DNA of 64,000 nucleotides from Clostridia bacterium (GTDB taxonomy: Bacteria; Bacillota; Clostridia; Oscillospirales; CAG-272): contig JAGBCA010000029.1 of NCBI GenBank assembly GCA_017938205.1, forward strand, positions 62,001 to 126,000, in the 5' to 3' direction. Position 1 is the first letter of the stretch. Each line of letters begins with the position of its first letter. The position numbers and the translations under genes were made by a program. Of this stretch, positions 16,696 through 24,079 are shown one piece after another. The notes below the pieces were generated by a model that ran no database searches, was not told the origin of the DNA, and was given only the letters and a program-made list of their open reading frames with translations.

Positions 16696-18447
16696 ATGGA
16701 AATGTTGAATGTAAAAGTTAACGGCATTGCCGTCAGCGTTCCTAAGGGCGCAACCATTCTGGAGGCTGCAAGAGCCGCCGGCGTGGAGATCCCCACCCTT
16801 TGCTATATGAAGGAAAAGAACGAGATCGGCGCTTGCCGTATCTGCGTTGTTGAGGCAACCGGCGCAAGAGGTCTTGTGACCGCCTGCGTTTACCCTGTAA
16901 CCGAGGGCATGGAAATTAAGACCAACACTCCCAAGGTACGCGCTGCAAGAAAGACGACTCTTGAGTTGATTCTTTCTACGCATAACAAGAACTGCCTCTC
17001 CTGCGTTCGCTCTACCAACTGCGAGCTGCAGAAGCTGTGCTACGAATACGGTGTTGACTCTACCGCTTTTGGCGGCTTCAAGCCCGTATATCAGCTTGAC
17101 ACTACCACGCCTCACCTTGTAAGAGACAACAATAAGTGTATTCTCTGCCGTCGCTGCGTTGCTGCATGCCAGGAGCAGTTTGTTTCCGTTATCGGTGCAA
17201 ACAACCGCGGTATCGACACGTGCATCGGCCAGGCATACAATCTTTCTCTTGCCGAGACCCCCTGCATCAGCTGCGGTCAGTGTACTGCCGTTTGCCCCAC
17301 GGGCGCTCTCGTTGAGAAGGATGACACCGATAAGGTTTGGGAGGCTCTTGCAGATACGAGCAAGCACGTGATCGTGCAGACCGCTCCTTCTATTCGTGCA
17401 ACCCTGGGTGAGTGCTTTGATATGCCGATCGGAACGAACGTTGAGGGCAAGATGGTTGCTGCTCTTCGCCGTCTCGGCTTCGAGAAGGTATTTGATACCA
17501 ACACGGCTGCAGACTTCACGATCGTTGAGGAGGCTACCGAGCTTCTTGACAGAGTTAAGAACGGCGGCGCACTTCCCCTTATCACCTCCTGCTCTCCCGG
17601 ATGGGTCAAGTTCTGCGAATACTATTATCCCGAAATGCTTCCCCACCTCTCCTCCTGCAAATCTCCCCAACAGATGGGCGGTGCTCTGATCAAGACCTAC
17701 TATGCAGATAAGATGGGCTGGGATCCTAAGGACGTATTCGTTGTTTCGATCATGCCCTGTACCGCAAAGAAGTTCGAGGTTGGCCGTGACGATATGTCCG
17801 CTGCAGGCGAAGGCATTGCAGACGTTGACGTTGCGCTGACGACCAGAGAGCTCTCCAGAATGATCCAGAGAGCCGGCATCAAGTTTACCGCTCTTCCCGA
17901 CGAGGACTTCGATCCCGCATTCGGTGTTGACACCGGCGCGGCTGTGATCTTCGGTGCCACCGGCGGCGTTATGGAGGCGGCTCTTCGTACCGCAAACGAC
18001 GTTCTTACCGGCAAGGATAACAAGGAGATCGACTTCAAGGAGGTTCGCGGAACCGCAGGAATCAAGGAAGCCGAGTACAACATTGCGGGTATTCCCGTTC
18101 GCGTTGCGGTTGCTTCCGGTACTGCAAATGCCAAGATCATCATGGACAAGATCAAGTCCGGCGAAGCAAACTACACCTTCGTTGAGATCATGGGATGCCC
18201 CGGCGGTTGTGTAAACGGCGGCGGACAGCCCATTCAGCCTCAGTACGTAAGAGACACCGTTGACCTCAAGGCAGAGCGTGCAAAGGCACTCTATGCACAG
18301 GATGAGGCAATGGCAGTTCGTAAGTCTCACCAGAACCCCATCGTTAAAGAGGTTTATGACAACTACTATAAGGGTGGCTACGGTTGCCATGCGGCACACC
18401 ATGCACTTCACACCTCTTACGTAGCTCGTGAGAAGTACGGCAAATAA
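16696..18447 (+). CDS. hydA: [FeFe] hydrogenase catalytic subunit
   Basis: 583 aa, CpI-like length. Reduces protons to H2 (or the reverse). N-terminal [2Fe-2S] domain, His-Cys3 [4Fe-4S] site (HNKNCLSCVRSTNC), two [4Fe-4S] motifs (CILCRRCVAAC; CISCGQCTAVC), then the H-cluster domain. L1 reads TSCSPGW (C299, S300) instead of TSCCPxW; L2 is MPCTAKKFE (C355); L3 is EIMGCPGGCVNGGG (C501, C505). In CpI numbering the second L1 cysteine is an H-cluster [4Fe-4S] ligand, so Ser300 is notable. Maturases hydEFG are not in the window. With HydB and HydC it is probably an NAD(H)/ferredoxin-linked soluble hydrogenase. Confidence 0.95.
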   Translation: MEMLNVKVNGIAVSVPKGATILEAARAAGVEIPTLCYMKEKNEIGACRICVVEATGARGLVTACVYPVTEGMEIKTNTPKVRAARKTTLELILSTHNKNCLSCVRSTNCELQKLCYEYGVDSTAFGGFKPVYQLDTTTPHLVRDNNKCILCRRCVAACQEQFVSVIGANNRGIDTCIGQAYNLSLAETPCISCGQCTAVCPTGALVEKDDTDKVWEALADTSKHVIVQTAPSIRATLGECFDMPIGTNVEGKMVAALRRLGFEKVFDTNTAADFTIVEEATELLDRVKNGGALPLITSCSPGWVKFCEYYYPEMLPHLSSCKSPQQMGGALIKTYYADKMGWDPKDVFVVSIMPCTAKKFEVGRDDMSAAGEGIADVDVALTTRELSRMIQRAGIKFTALPDEDFDPAFGVDTGAAVIFGATGGVMEAALRTANDVLTGKDNKEIDFKEVRGTAGIKEAEYNIAGIPVRVAVASGTANAKIIMDKIKSGEANYTFVEIMGCPGGCVNGGGQPIQPQYVRDTVDLKAERAKALYAQDEAMAVRKSHQNPIVKEVYDNYYKGGYGCHAAHHALHTSYVAREKYGK

Positions 18448-18460
18448 TTTTCAGTATAGA

Positions 18461-18493
18461 GAAAACCGCTTGCGAGATTCGCAAGCGGTTTTC
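18461..18493. terminator. Terminator after hydA (bidirectional)
   Basis: 15-bp perfect stem (18461-18475 with 18479-18493), GAT loop, A/T-rich flanks; ends hydCBA and also faces the SGNH gene from the other side. Confidence 0.88.
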
Positions 18494-18523
18494 TTTGCTT
18501 TAAAAAGAAAATTCAAAGCAGAT

Positions 18524-19561
18524 CTATTCAAGGATAGGAGAAAGAATCTTTGCAACGGCCTTTGCCATCAGATAAAAGCCAAGATCCGAGGGATGAACAC
18601 CGTCAACAAAATACTCCGGGCCGATTTCGCGAAGAGGCGCGGCTCCGTCAAGGAAATAAACGTTTTTATCGCCTACGGCGATGGCGTTTTCGTAGGTACG
18701 CTTAATAATCTCATAGCGTCTCTGCCAAGAGTCGTCACGGTTCACCTTTGGCGCGGTGATCATCAAAATCGGAAGTGTGGGATTCATTTCACGAACGGTC
18801 TTGAAAAACGGCTCGTGCGTTCCAAGAAGATGATCGGGATCATAAGCGTTATGATCGTAGTCCAAAACGAAGGCAGACATCGGCATAGAGGCTATATATT
18901 CCGCCATTGCTTTTTCACCGCGCGCCGAGCCGCCAAAACCAAGATTATGATGATTGGCATTCAGCATTCTTCCCACCTGTGCGGGATATGCCATACCGGG
19001 ACGAGCGGCACACGCGCCATTTGTAATAGATGATCCGTAAAAGACGATCGGCTTCTCTACCTTATAATCCTCGGCGCGTGCGAGTGTTGCATCATCAGCA
19101 AGGCCGATCTCCAAGGAATCAAGATTCGAATACAGAGGAAAATGGATCATAAAGCTTCTGCTCTTACGATCGGGGAGGCGAACGATGGCCTCGTAGGCAT
19201 TCTCCGTTACGGATGGAACGAATGAGCCAACGTATGCGCCGTCCGCATAGAGATCGAAGCCGTACGTTCCGATAAAGGTCATATTGGGAATGCGCTCCAC
19301 ACGAGAAAGCACGGCGCGGATCGCAACGTACGGACTGTCGCTGACAAAACGAAGTCTTGCCCCTGTGCAAGTCTTATACATATCGTATACGTTGTCGCTT
19401 GTCGCACGCGCAACGGCTTCGGGAAGGCGGAAATATTCTCCGTTTTCATAAAACAAGCCGTAGAGGCGGAAGGGCTCTTCCTTGATGTCGCGGTAAACGA
19501 GTCCTTCCACGTTCAGACTGTTTGCAAAGATCATATTGGTATCAACGCTTTTATGTGACAT
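18524..19561 (-). CDS. SGNH/GDSL-type hydrolase with N-terminal sandwich domain
   Basis: 345 aa, no signal peptide. An N-terminal ~165-residue beta-rich domain resembles that of SsfX3-like esterases, followed by an SGNH domain: GSSIT (Ser178 as nucleophile), GFGGSARG (oxyanion Gly), DYDHNAYD (Asn block), and DGVHPSDLG (Asp/His). Probably deacylates a carbohydrate or small molecule; substrate unknown. 10 nt downstream of the nitrilase gene, so the two are co-expressed. GAGG 8 nt before the ATG. Confidence 0.85.
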   Translation of the reverse strand: MSHKSVDTNMIFANSLNVEGLVYRDIKEEPFRLYGLFYENGEYFRLPEAVARATSDNVYDMYKTCTGARLRFVSDSPYVAIRAVLSRVERIPNMTFIGTYGFDLYADGAYVGSFVPSVTENAYEAIVRLPDRKSRSFMIHFPLYSNLDSLEIGLADDATLARAEDYKVEKPIVFYGSSITNGACAARPGMAYPAQVGRMLNANHHNLGFGGSARGEKAMAEYIASMPMSAFVLDYDHNAYDPDHLLGTHEPFFKTVREMNPTLPILMITAPKVNRDDSWQRRYEIIKRTYENAIAVGDKNVYFLDGAAPLREIGPEYFVDGVHPSDLGFYLMAKAVAKILSPILE

Positions 19562-19571
19562 CGTTTTTTCC

Positions 19572-20492
19572 TCACTTTTCCGTTACTTCCAAGCGAAGCA
19601 CGTCCGGCCGTGCATAATGCCCGACGCAGTCCATTTCCATCTTAGCGGCGTAAGTCTTATCCATATCCAGCGTTGCATACAGAACGCCTTCCGTGTCCCA
19701 AAGCGTTTCGGTGACGGGATGACCGAAGGGATCGATGATATTCGAGCCGCCGCGGCAGGCGATCTCGGGAAGCGCCGCGATCTCCTTTTCAGCACTTGCG
19801 GTCGTCGGATAATCACTGCGCTTAAAGTACATATCGCAGTTGACGAAGAACACGTGTCCCTCGATCGCGATGTGACGAACGGTGTCCTGCCATTCGGGAT
19901 TGTCGTTCGTATTGGGAGAAATGTAGATCGTGATTCCCTTTTGATAAAGGGCTACACGCGCAAGTGGCATATAGCTTTCCCAGCAGATCAGATTTCCCAT
20001 CGGGCCCCAAGGCGTTTGCATCACGGGAAAATAATCCTGCTGCCCGTCTCCCCAAACCACACGCTCAGCGCCCGTTGGCTTGAGCTTTCTGTGGTTAAGA
20101 CATTCGCCTTCGGGTGAGATCATCATATTGGAATTATAGAGCGTGCTCGTTACACCGTCGCGCTCGGAATAACCGATGCTGACGTAGACGCCATATTCCT
20201 TTGCCGCTGCCGCGATGGCCTGCATTTCCGCGCCATCGGACAGAATGGAATTGTCATAATACACCTTCCAGTCCTTGCGGCCATCTGCCTTTCGGCTGCC
20301 AACGGTGAAGCCGTAGGTCATCCCGAGAGGGTAGCCCGGAATGAAGAGCTCCGGAAAAACGATCAGCTCTGCCCCGTTTATTGAGCATTTTTTTATGTAT
20401 TTCAGCACCTTTTCAAGGCATTTATCTTTATTGAACATCACGGGCGTTGCCTGAACAACGGCGATGTGGCATTCATTTTTCAGATCCTTCAT
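19572..20492 (-). CDS. Nitrilase-type carbon-nitrogen hydrolase
   Basis: 306 aa. Catalytic triad visible: Glu48 (FPELFIPGYP), Lys136 (HRKLKPTGAER), Cys170 (LICWESYMP). The GYP and CWE contexts and WGDG after the Lys loop point to true nitrilases (R-CN to acid plus NH3) rather than amidases, but the substrate is not readable. The ribosome site is weak. It lies after the uxaA terminator and 10 nt before the SGNH hydrolase; the pair may be a separate transcript or fed by read-through. Confidence 0.88.
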   Translation of the reverse strand: MKDLKNECHIAVVQATPVMFNKDKCLEKVLKYIKKCSINGAELIVFPELFIPGYPLGMTYGFTVGSRKADGRKDWKVYYDNSILSDGAEMQAIAAAAKEYGVYVSIGYSERDGVTSTLYNSNMMISPEGECLNHRKLKPTGAERVVWGDGQQDYFPVMQTPWGPMGNLICWESYMPLARVALYQKGITIYISPNTNDNPEWQDTVRHIAIEGHVFFVNCDMYFKRSDYPTTASAEKEIAALPEIACRGGSNIIDPFGHPVTETLWDTEGVLYATLDMDKTYAAKMEMDCVGHYARPDVLRLEVTEK

Positions 20493-20515
20493 AGATTTAT
20501 CACTTTCATTTGCAC

Positions 20516-20555
20516 AAAACGGTTGATCCTGCCTTCTGACAACATCAACCGTTTT
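20516..20555 (-). terminator. Terminator after uxaA
   Basis: Perfect 12-bp stem (AAAACGGTTGAT at 20516-20527 with 20544-20555), 16-nt loop. On the minus strand the run of T follows the stem. Separates uxaBA from the nitrilase gene. Confidence 0.75.
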
Positions 20556-20561
20556 TATATT

Positions 20562-21965
20562 TTACAGAGTTACGCCGGTTTTGTAGAACGCGATCTCACG
20601 AAGATCCTCGCTCTTGCAAACATATTCACCGTTTGCCACCTTCAAAACAAGATCGTAAAGTCCTTCGGCATCCATACCAAAAGCATTGAAATCGATCCAA
20701 TTGTCCTTAAAAGCAGCGAGACGGTCGTTGGTTGCGATCTTCATCGTGGGAACGAAGGTGGAAAAGGGAGTTCCTCGTCCGGTGGTGAAAAGCACCATCT
20801 GGCATCCAGCGGCGGCCAAAGCGGTGGCTGCGATCAGGTCATTTCCGGGGGCGTTCAGCACGCTGACACCAACCTCCTTTTGCAGATCGCCATACATCAG
20901 CACGTCCACGATTGGAGTATGTCCTGCTTTTTCGATACAACCGAGCGACTTCTCCTCCAGGGTGGTGATACCGCCCTTCTTATTTCCGGGGCTGGGATTC
21001 TCATATACCGGGAAGCCGAGATCCGTATAAGACTTTTTAAAGCTTTCGATCATATCCTTGTAGCGGCAGAATAGATCCTCGGAGCGGCACTTATTCATAA
21101 GGATCTGCTCCGCACCGAACATTTCGGGAACCTCCGTAAGCACGGCACTTCCACCAAGGGCCACCAGCTTATCGGTTACGCGGCCGACCAACGGGTTTGC
21201 AGTAATACCCGAAAATCCGTCCGAGCCGCCGCATTTCAGACCGATCGTCAGCTCCGAGAGTGGAACGCTTTCGCGCTTCATCTGCTTCGCTTTTTCTGCC
21301 ATTTTTTCAAGAATAGAGAGGCCGTATGCCAGCTCATCCTCTACGTCCTGACAGTTAAAGAACTCAATATTCTCTCTGCCGTAGGGAGCGAGTTCCTTCT
21401 TCATTCCGTCCAGCATATTGTTCTCACATCCAAGGCCAACGATCAGAACGTAGGCTGCATTGGGATGGAGCGCAATGGCCGCAAGGAGCTTACGAATATT
21501 ATCGTTATCATCTCCAAGCTGGCTGCATCCGAATTGATGCGTCAAGGCATAAATGCCGTCCAAAGAGCCGCCGATGAATTTTTGCGCAAGCTTCTCCATA
21601 CGCATACAAACGTTGTTCACGCATCCAACCGTGGGAATGATATAGATCTCGTTGCGAATACCCGCGCGACCGTGGGGACGAGGGAAGCCCATAAAGGTAC
21701 CGCTTCCCTGCTTTTCCTCAAGCGCGGCATATTTGTATTCGTACGAAAAATCCTCATCGAGGTGAGAGCGGAGATTGTGCGTATGCACCCACTCGCCCTT
21801 TTTGATCGCCTGCTTTGCGCGGCCGATCACGCAGCCGTACTTAATGACAAACGCGCCCTCTGCAATATCGCAAAGCGCATACTTATGGCCTGCGGGGATC
21901 CCGTCCGCCTCCGTGAGGCGCACGGCCACATTGTCCTTTTCATTGATAATCAAAGTTTCCTTCAT
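20562..21965 (-). CDS. uxaA: Altronate dehydratase (UxaA family)
   Basis: 467 aa, slightly shorter than the typical ~495. Dehydrates D-altronate to 2-keto-3-deoxygluconate. N-terminal SAF-like domain (to ~residue 90) and the galactarate/altronate dehydratase body (GFPRPHGRAGIRNEI, TVGCVNNVC, HQFGCSQ, GLKCGGSDGFSG). Start overlaps the uxaB stop by 1 nt (TAATG), so the two hexuronate enzymes are translationally coupled. Confidence 0.93.
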   Translation of the reverse strand: MKETLIINEKDNVAVRLTEADGIPAGHKYALCDIAEGAFVIKYGCVIGRAKQAIKKGEWVHTHNLRSHLDEDFSYEYKYAALEEKQGSGTFMGFPRPHGRAGIRNEIYIIPTVGCVNNVCMRMEKLAQKFIGGSLDGIYALTHQFGCSQLGDDNDNIRKLLAAIALHPNAAYVLIVGLGCENNMLDGMKKELAPYGRENIEFFNCQDVEDELAYGLSILEKMAEKAKQMKRESVPLSELTIGLKCGGSDGFSGITANPLVGRVTDKLVALGGSAVLTEVPEMFGAEQILMNKCRSEDLFCRYKDMIESFKKSYTDLGFPVYENPSPGNKKGGITTLEEKSLGCIEKAGHTPIVDVLMYGDLQKEVGVSVLNAPGNDLIAATALAAAGCQMVLFTTGRGTPFSTFVPTMKIATNDRLAAFKDNWIDFNAFGMDAEGLYDLVLKVANGEYVCKSEDLREIAFYKTGVTL

Positions 21966-23338
21966 TACAGCAGGCTCTTTCCCTCTTCAAGAAGAGTGAG
22001 ATTTTCGGTAACTGCGGCAAGGAAGCCGGGGATCGCGGTCAGATCACGGCCGAAGATCTCAGCGTTTGCCATAAAGTCCTTCACGGAGCCGCCATTTGCG
22101 AAGAAAGTAAGATAAGGAAGATCGTCCTTGACCTCAACGGCACCCGATTTCAGATTGGCAATGAACCTTTCGCCCTCGGCACGCACGCTCTTGTATAAAT
22201 ACATAAGGTAGGAAAAGCCCTTCGTCATATTCGGAGCGATCACACCGTGCTTTGCAAAATAGTCCTCAAACGAAGGAAGGCAACGCGCTCTCCACTTTGA
22301 GATGCTATTGAGCGAGATGGAAACGAGAAGATGATTGAGATAGGGGTTTTCAAAGCGGGAAAGCACGCTATCGGCAAAGGCGCGCACGCCTGCGGTATCA
22401 TCCGAAACGAATGGGATGATCTCGCTATCCAGCGTTCCCTCCACAAAGGCGCGGAGCTTCTCGCTCTTCATGCAATCATAAACGGTGACCGCTCCCTCCA
22501 CGATGCCTGCGGCAACGAGGTTGGTGTGGCTTCCGTTCAGCACGCGAACCTTCTGTTTTTTATAGTGGGTGATATTCTTGGTGAGCACCACGTCGATACC
22601 GTGGAAGCCCTCCTTGATATAGTCGCGGATGTTGCCCTTATCCTCGATTGCCCAAAGGCCAAAGGGCTCACCAACCGAAACGAGCAGATCCTCGTCGCCG
22701 GTCAAGGCATTGAGATGGGCTCTGTCCTCGGGGGTTTTCGGATGACCGGAAACGATACGGTCAACGAGGGTATTGCAGTAGATATTTTCCTTTTCATTGA
22801 AGGCCTTGAAGGCTGCGGGCAGTTTCCAAAGGTCGATATAGCGGTTCACGCAATCGCAAAGCGCATCGGCATTGTTATCGATCAGCTCCACGGGAAGGAG
22901 GTACAGGCCACCAAGGCCCGCCTCAAATCTCTTATAAAGAAGCTTTGTCAGCTTTGCGGGATAGGTGATCTCGGCAAAGCCATCCATTTTATCCTCTGCA
23001 TGGAAGCAAATGCCTGCCTCGGTGGTATTGGAAACGATGATCTTCAATTCGGGATCCACGGCGAGCTTTTCATACGCCGCCATATCCGCGAAGGGATCGA
23101 TCGCCTCAGCAACGACCTTGATCTCTCTTACCTTCTCTACAGCCTCTGCGCCGTCCATACCGCGAAGAACGATATGATAACGGTTGTTCTGCTTTCTGAA
23201 GTTTTCAAGAGATCCGAAGGAAATGGGCTTCACGATATGAACAGAGAATTCTCCGCCCTCCTCGTTCAGCGTATCAAAATAATGGTCAACAAAGGTACGA
23301 AGGAAATTTCCCTCGCCAAACTGCAATACTTTCGTCAC
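21965..23338 (-). CDS. uxaB: Tagaturonate reductase (altronate oxidoreductase)
   Basis: 457 aa. NAD-dependent polyol dehydrogenase family enzyme, tagaturonate to altronate. Rossmann start LQFGEGNFLRTF and the catalytic Lys/Asn/His pattern KVRVLNGSHTNLV are visible. With uxaA it forms the galacturonate branch; uxaC, kdgK and kdgA are not in the window. 24 nt after the HPr-like gene. Confidence 0.92.
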   Translation of the reverse strand: MTKVLQFGEGNFLRTFVDHYFDTLNEEGGEFSVHIVKPISFGSLENFRKQNNRYHIVLRGMDGAEAVEKVREIKVVAEAIDPFADMAAYEKLAVDPELKIIVSNTTEAGICFHAEDKMDGFAEITYPAKLTKLLYKRFEAGLGGLYLLPVELIDNNADALCDCVNRYIDLWKLPAAFKAFNEKENIYCNTLVDRIVSGHPKTPEDRAHLNALTGDEDLLVSVGEPFGLWAIEDKGNIRDYIKEGFHGIDVVLTKNITHYKKQKVRVLNGSHTNLVAAGIVEGAVTVYDCMKSEKLRAFVEGTLDSEIIPFVSDDTAGVRAFADSVLSRFENPYLNHLLVSISLNSISKWRARCLPSFEDYFAKHGVIAPNMTKGFSYLMYLYKSVRAEGERFIANLKSGAVEVKDDLPYLTFFANGGSVKDFMANAEIFGRDLTAIPGFLAAVTENLTLLEEGKSLL

Positions 23339-23362
23339 TTTCAGAGTCCTCCAAAAAACGGG

Positions 23363-23593
23363 TCAATCCACAATGTACTTCTTGATTTTTGCAAAAAATG
23401 CATCCGCGTTATCAGCGTGCACCTGAACAGCAATGGGAGAAAGAAGATCCAGAGAGAAAATACCCATCACGGACTTCGCATCCACAACGTATCTTCCCTG
23501 CACGAGATCCACCTCGTGGTCCATCAGGATCACTTCCTTTACAAAGCTTCTGACATCCTCGATGCCCTTCAAAACGATATGTACTTCACACAT
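23363..23593 (-). CDS. HPr-like (Crh-like) protein lacking the catalytic histidine
   Basis: 76 aa with the HPr fold. The active-site loop, GLHARP in HPr, here reads GIEDVR (residues 10-15), so PTS phosphotransfer through His15 is not possible. The Ser46 region is kept (AKSVMGIFSL). Like Bacillus Crh it could be modified by HPr kinase and act in catabolite control rather than transport. First gene of the uxaB-uxaA operon, with its own strong promoter. Confidence 0.82.
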   Translation of the reverse strand: MCEVHIVLKGIEDVRSFVKEVILMDHEVDLVQGRYVVDAKSVMGIFSLDLLSPIAVQVHADNADAFFAKIKKYIVD

Positions 23594-23630
23594 GGCAAAG
23601 ACCTCCTGAGTAAAAATTTTTCCATTATTA

Positions 23631-23660
23631 TTCTATCACAAGCGAGGCGGGATTGTCAAG
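23631..23660 (-). promoter_or_regulatory. Sigma-A promoter of the HPr-like/uxaBA operon
   Basis: Minus strand: TTGACA (23655-23660), 18 bp, TAGAAT (23631-23636). Perfect -35, 5/6 -10. AGGAGG is 8-9 nt before the ATG. Confidence 0.75.
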
Positions 23661-23715
23661 CATTGAGAAAAATATAACGAGGGAGATTTTAGAAAAGGAA
23701 TTTTTTCAAGAAATC

Positions 23716-23744
23716 TTGACTTTCTTTTTCTTTTGTGCTATACT
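23716..23744 (+). promoter_or_regulatory. Sigma-A promoter of the thrS leader
   Basis: TTGACT (23716-23721), 17 bp, TATACT (23739-23744). Transcription would start near 23751 and include the T-box. Confidence 0.75.
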
Positions 23745-23750
23745 TTCATG

Positions 23751-23961
23751 TAGCGGATCATGTTCATAGGATGTGAGTCATGCAGAGAGCCGTTGGGTGG
23801 TGAAAAACGGTTGGCTTCGCTTATGGGTACCGGCCGCGGTGCGTTTTTTCGGCACAAAGGTAAATATTTCAATGAGTGAAACGCTCGGGTGGAACCGTGC
23901 GGACGCGTTCAGTTTTCGTCCACACCCCGATTGCAGAAATGCAATCGGGGTGTGGTTTTTT
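23751..23961 (+). promoter_or_regulatory. T-box riboswitch (tRNA-Thr sensing) upstream of thrS
   Basis: Stem I distal elements (AGAGAG and GGTGAAAAACGG, ~23793-23815) and the T-box core GGGTGGAACCGTGCG (23887-23901) are visible. TGGA at 23890-23893 would pair with the NCCA end of uncharged tRNA; the fourth base A implies discriminator U. A likely ACC threonine specifier lies at 23829-23831 (not proven by folding). The antiterminator base helix AACGC/GCGTT encloses the core. Fills most of the 486-bp thrS upstream gap. Confidence 0.88.
23920..23961 (+). terminator. T-box-controlled terminator of thrS
   Basis: 15-bp perfect stem (23920-23934 with 23941-23955), 6-nt loop, T6 run. Its 5' arm lies 18 nt beyond the T-box core, so mutual exclusion must come from pairing of CGGGTG with CACCCCG or a longer-range fold. 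Confidence 0.9.
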
Positions 23962-23983
23962 ATGTACCTTTGCAAAGGAAAAA

Positions 23984-24044
23984 ACTCCTTCCGTCACGCG
24001 ACGATATGCCGTCGCGTGCCACCTCCCTCAACGAGGGAGGCTTA
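23984..24044. repeat. Double-palindrome dispersed repeat (REP/MITE-like)
   Basis: Two adjacent hairpins: CACGCGACG/CGTCGCGTG (23995-24018, 9 bp) and CCTCCCTC/GAGGGAGG (24022-24040, 8 bp), framed by CTCCTTCCGTCA and GGCTTAAAT. This layout is familiar to me from many gut Clostridia as a dispersed intergenic element. It lies between the T-box terminator and the thrS ribosome site and has no T-run. Confidence 0.65.
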
Positions 24045-24079
24045 AATCCAATTATAATTTTCAATAGGAGATAAATACT

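Noticed and set aside
14684..18411. Two long minus-strand open frames (634 and 603 codons)
   Set aside because: Antisense shadows of hydB and hydA, whose Fe-S and H-cluster motifs prove the coding strand.
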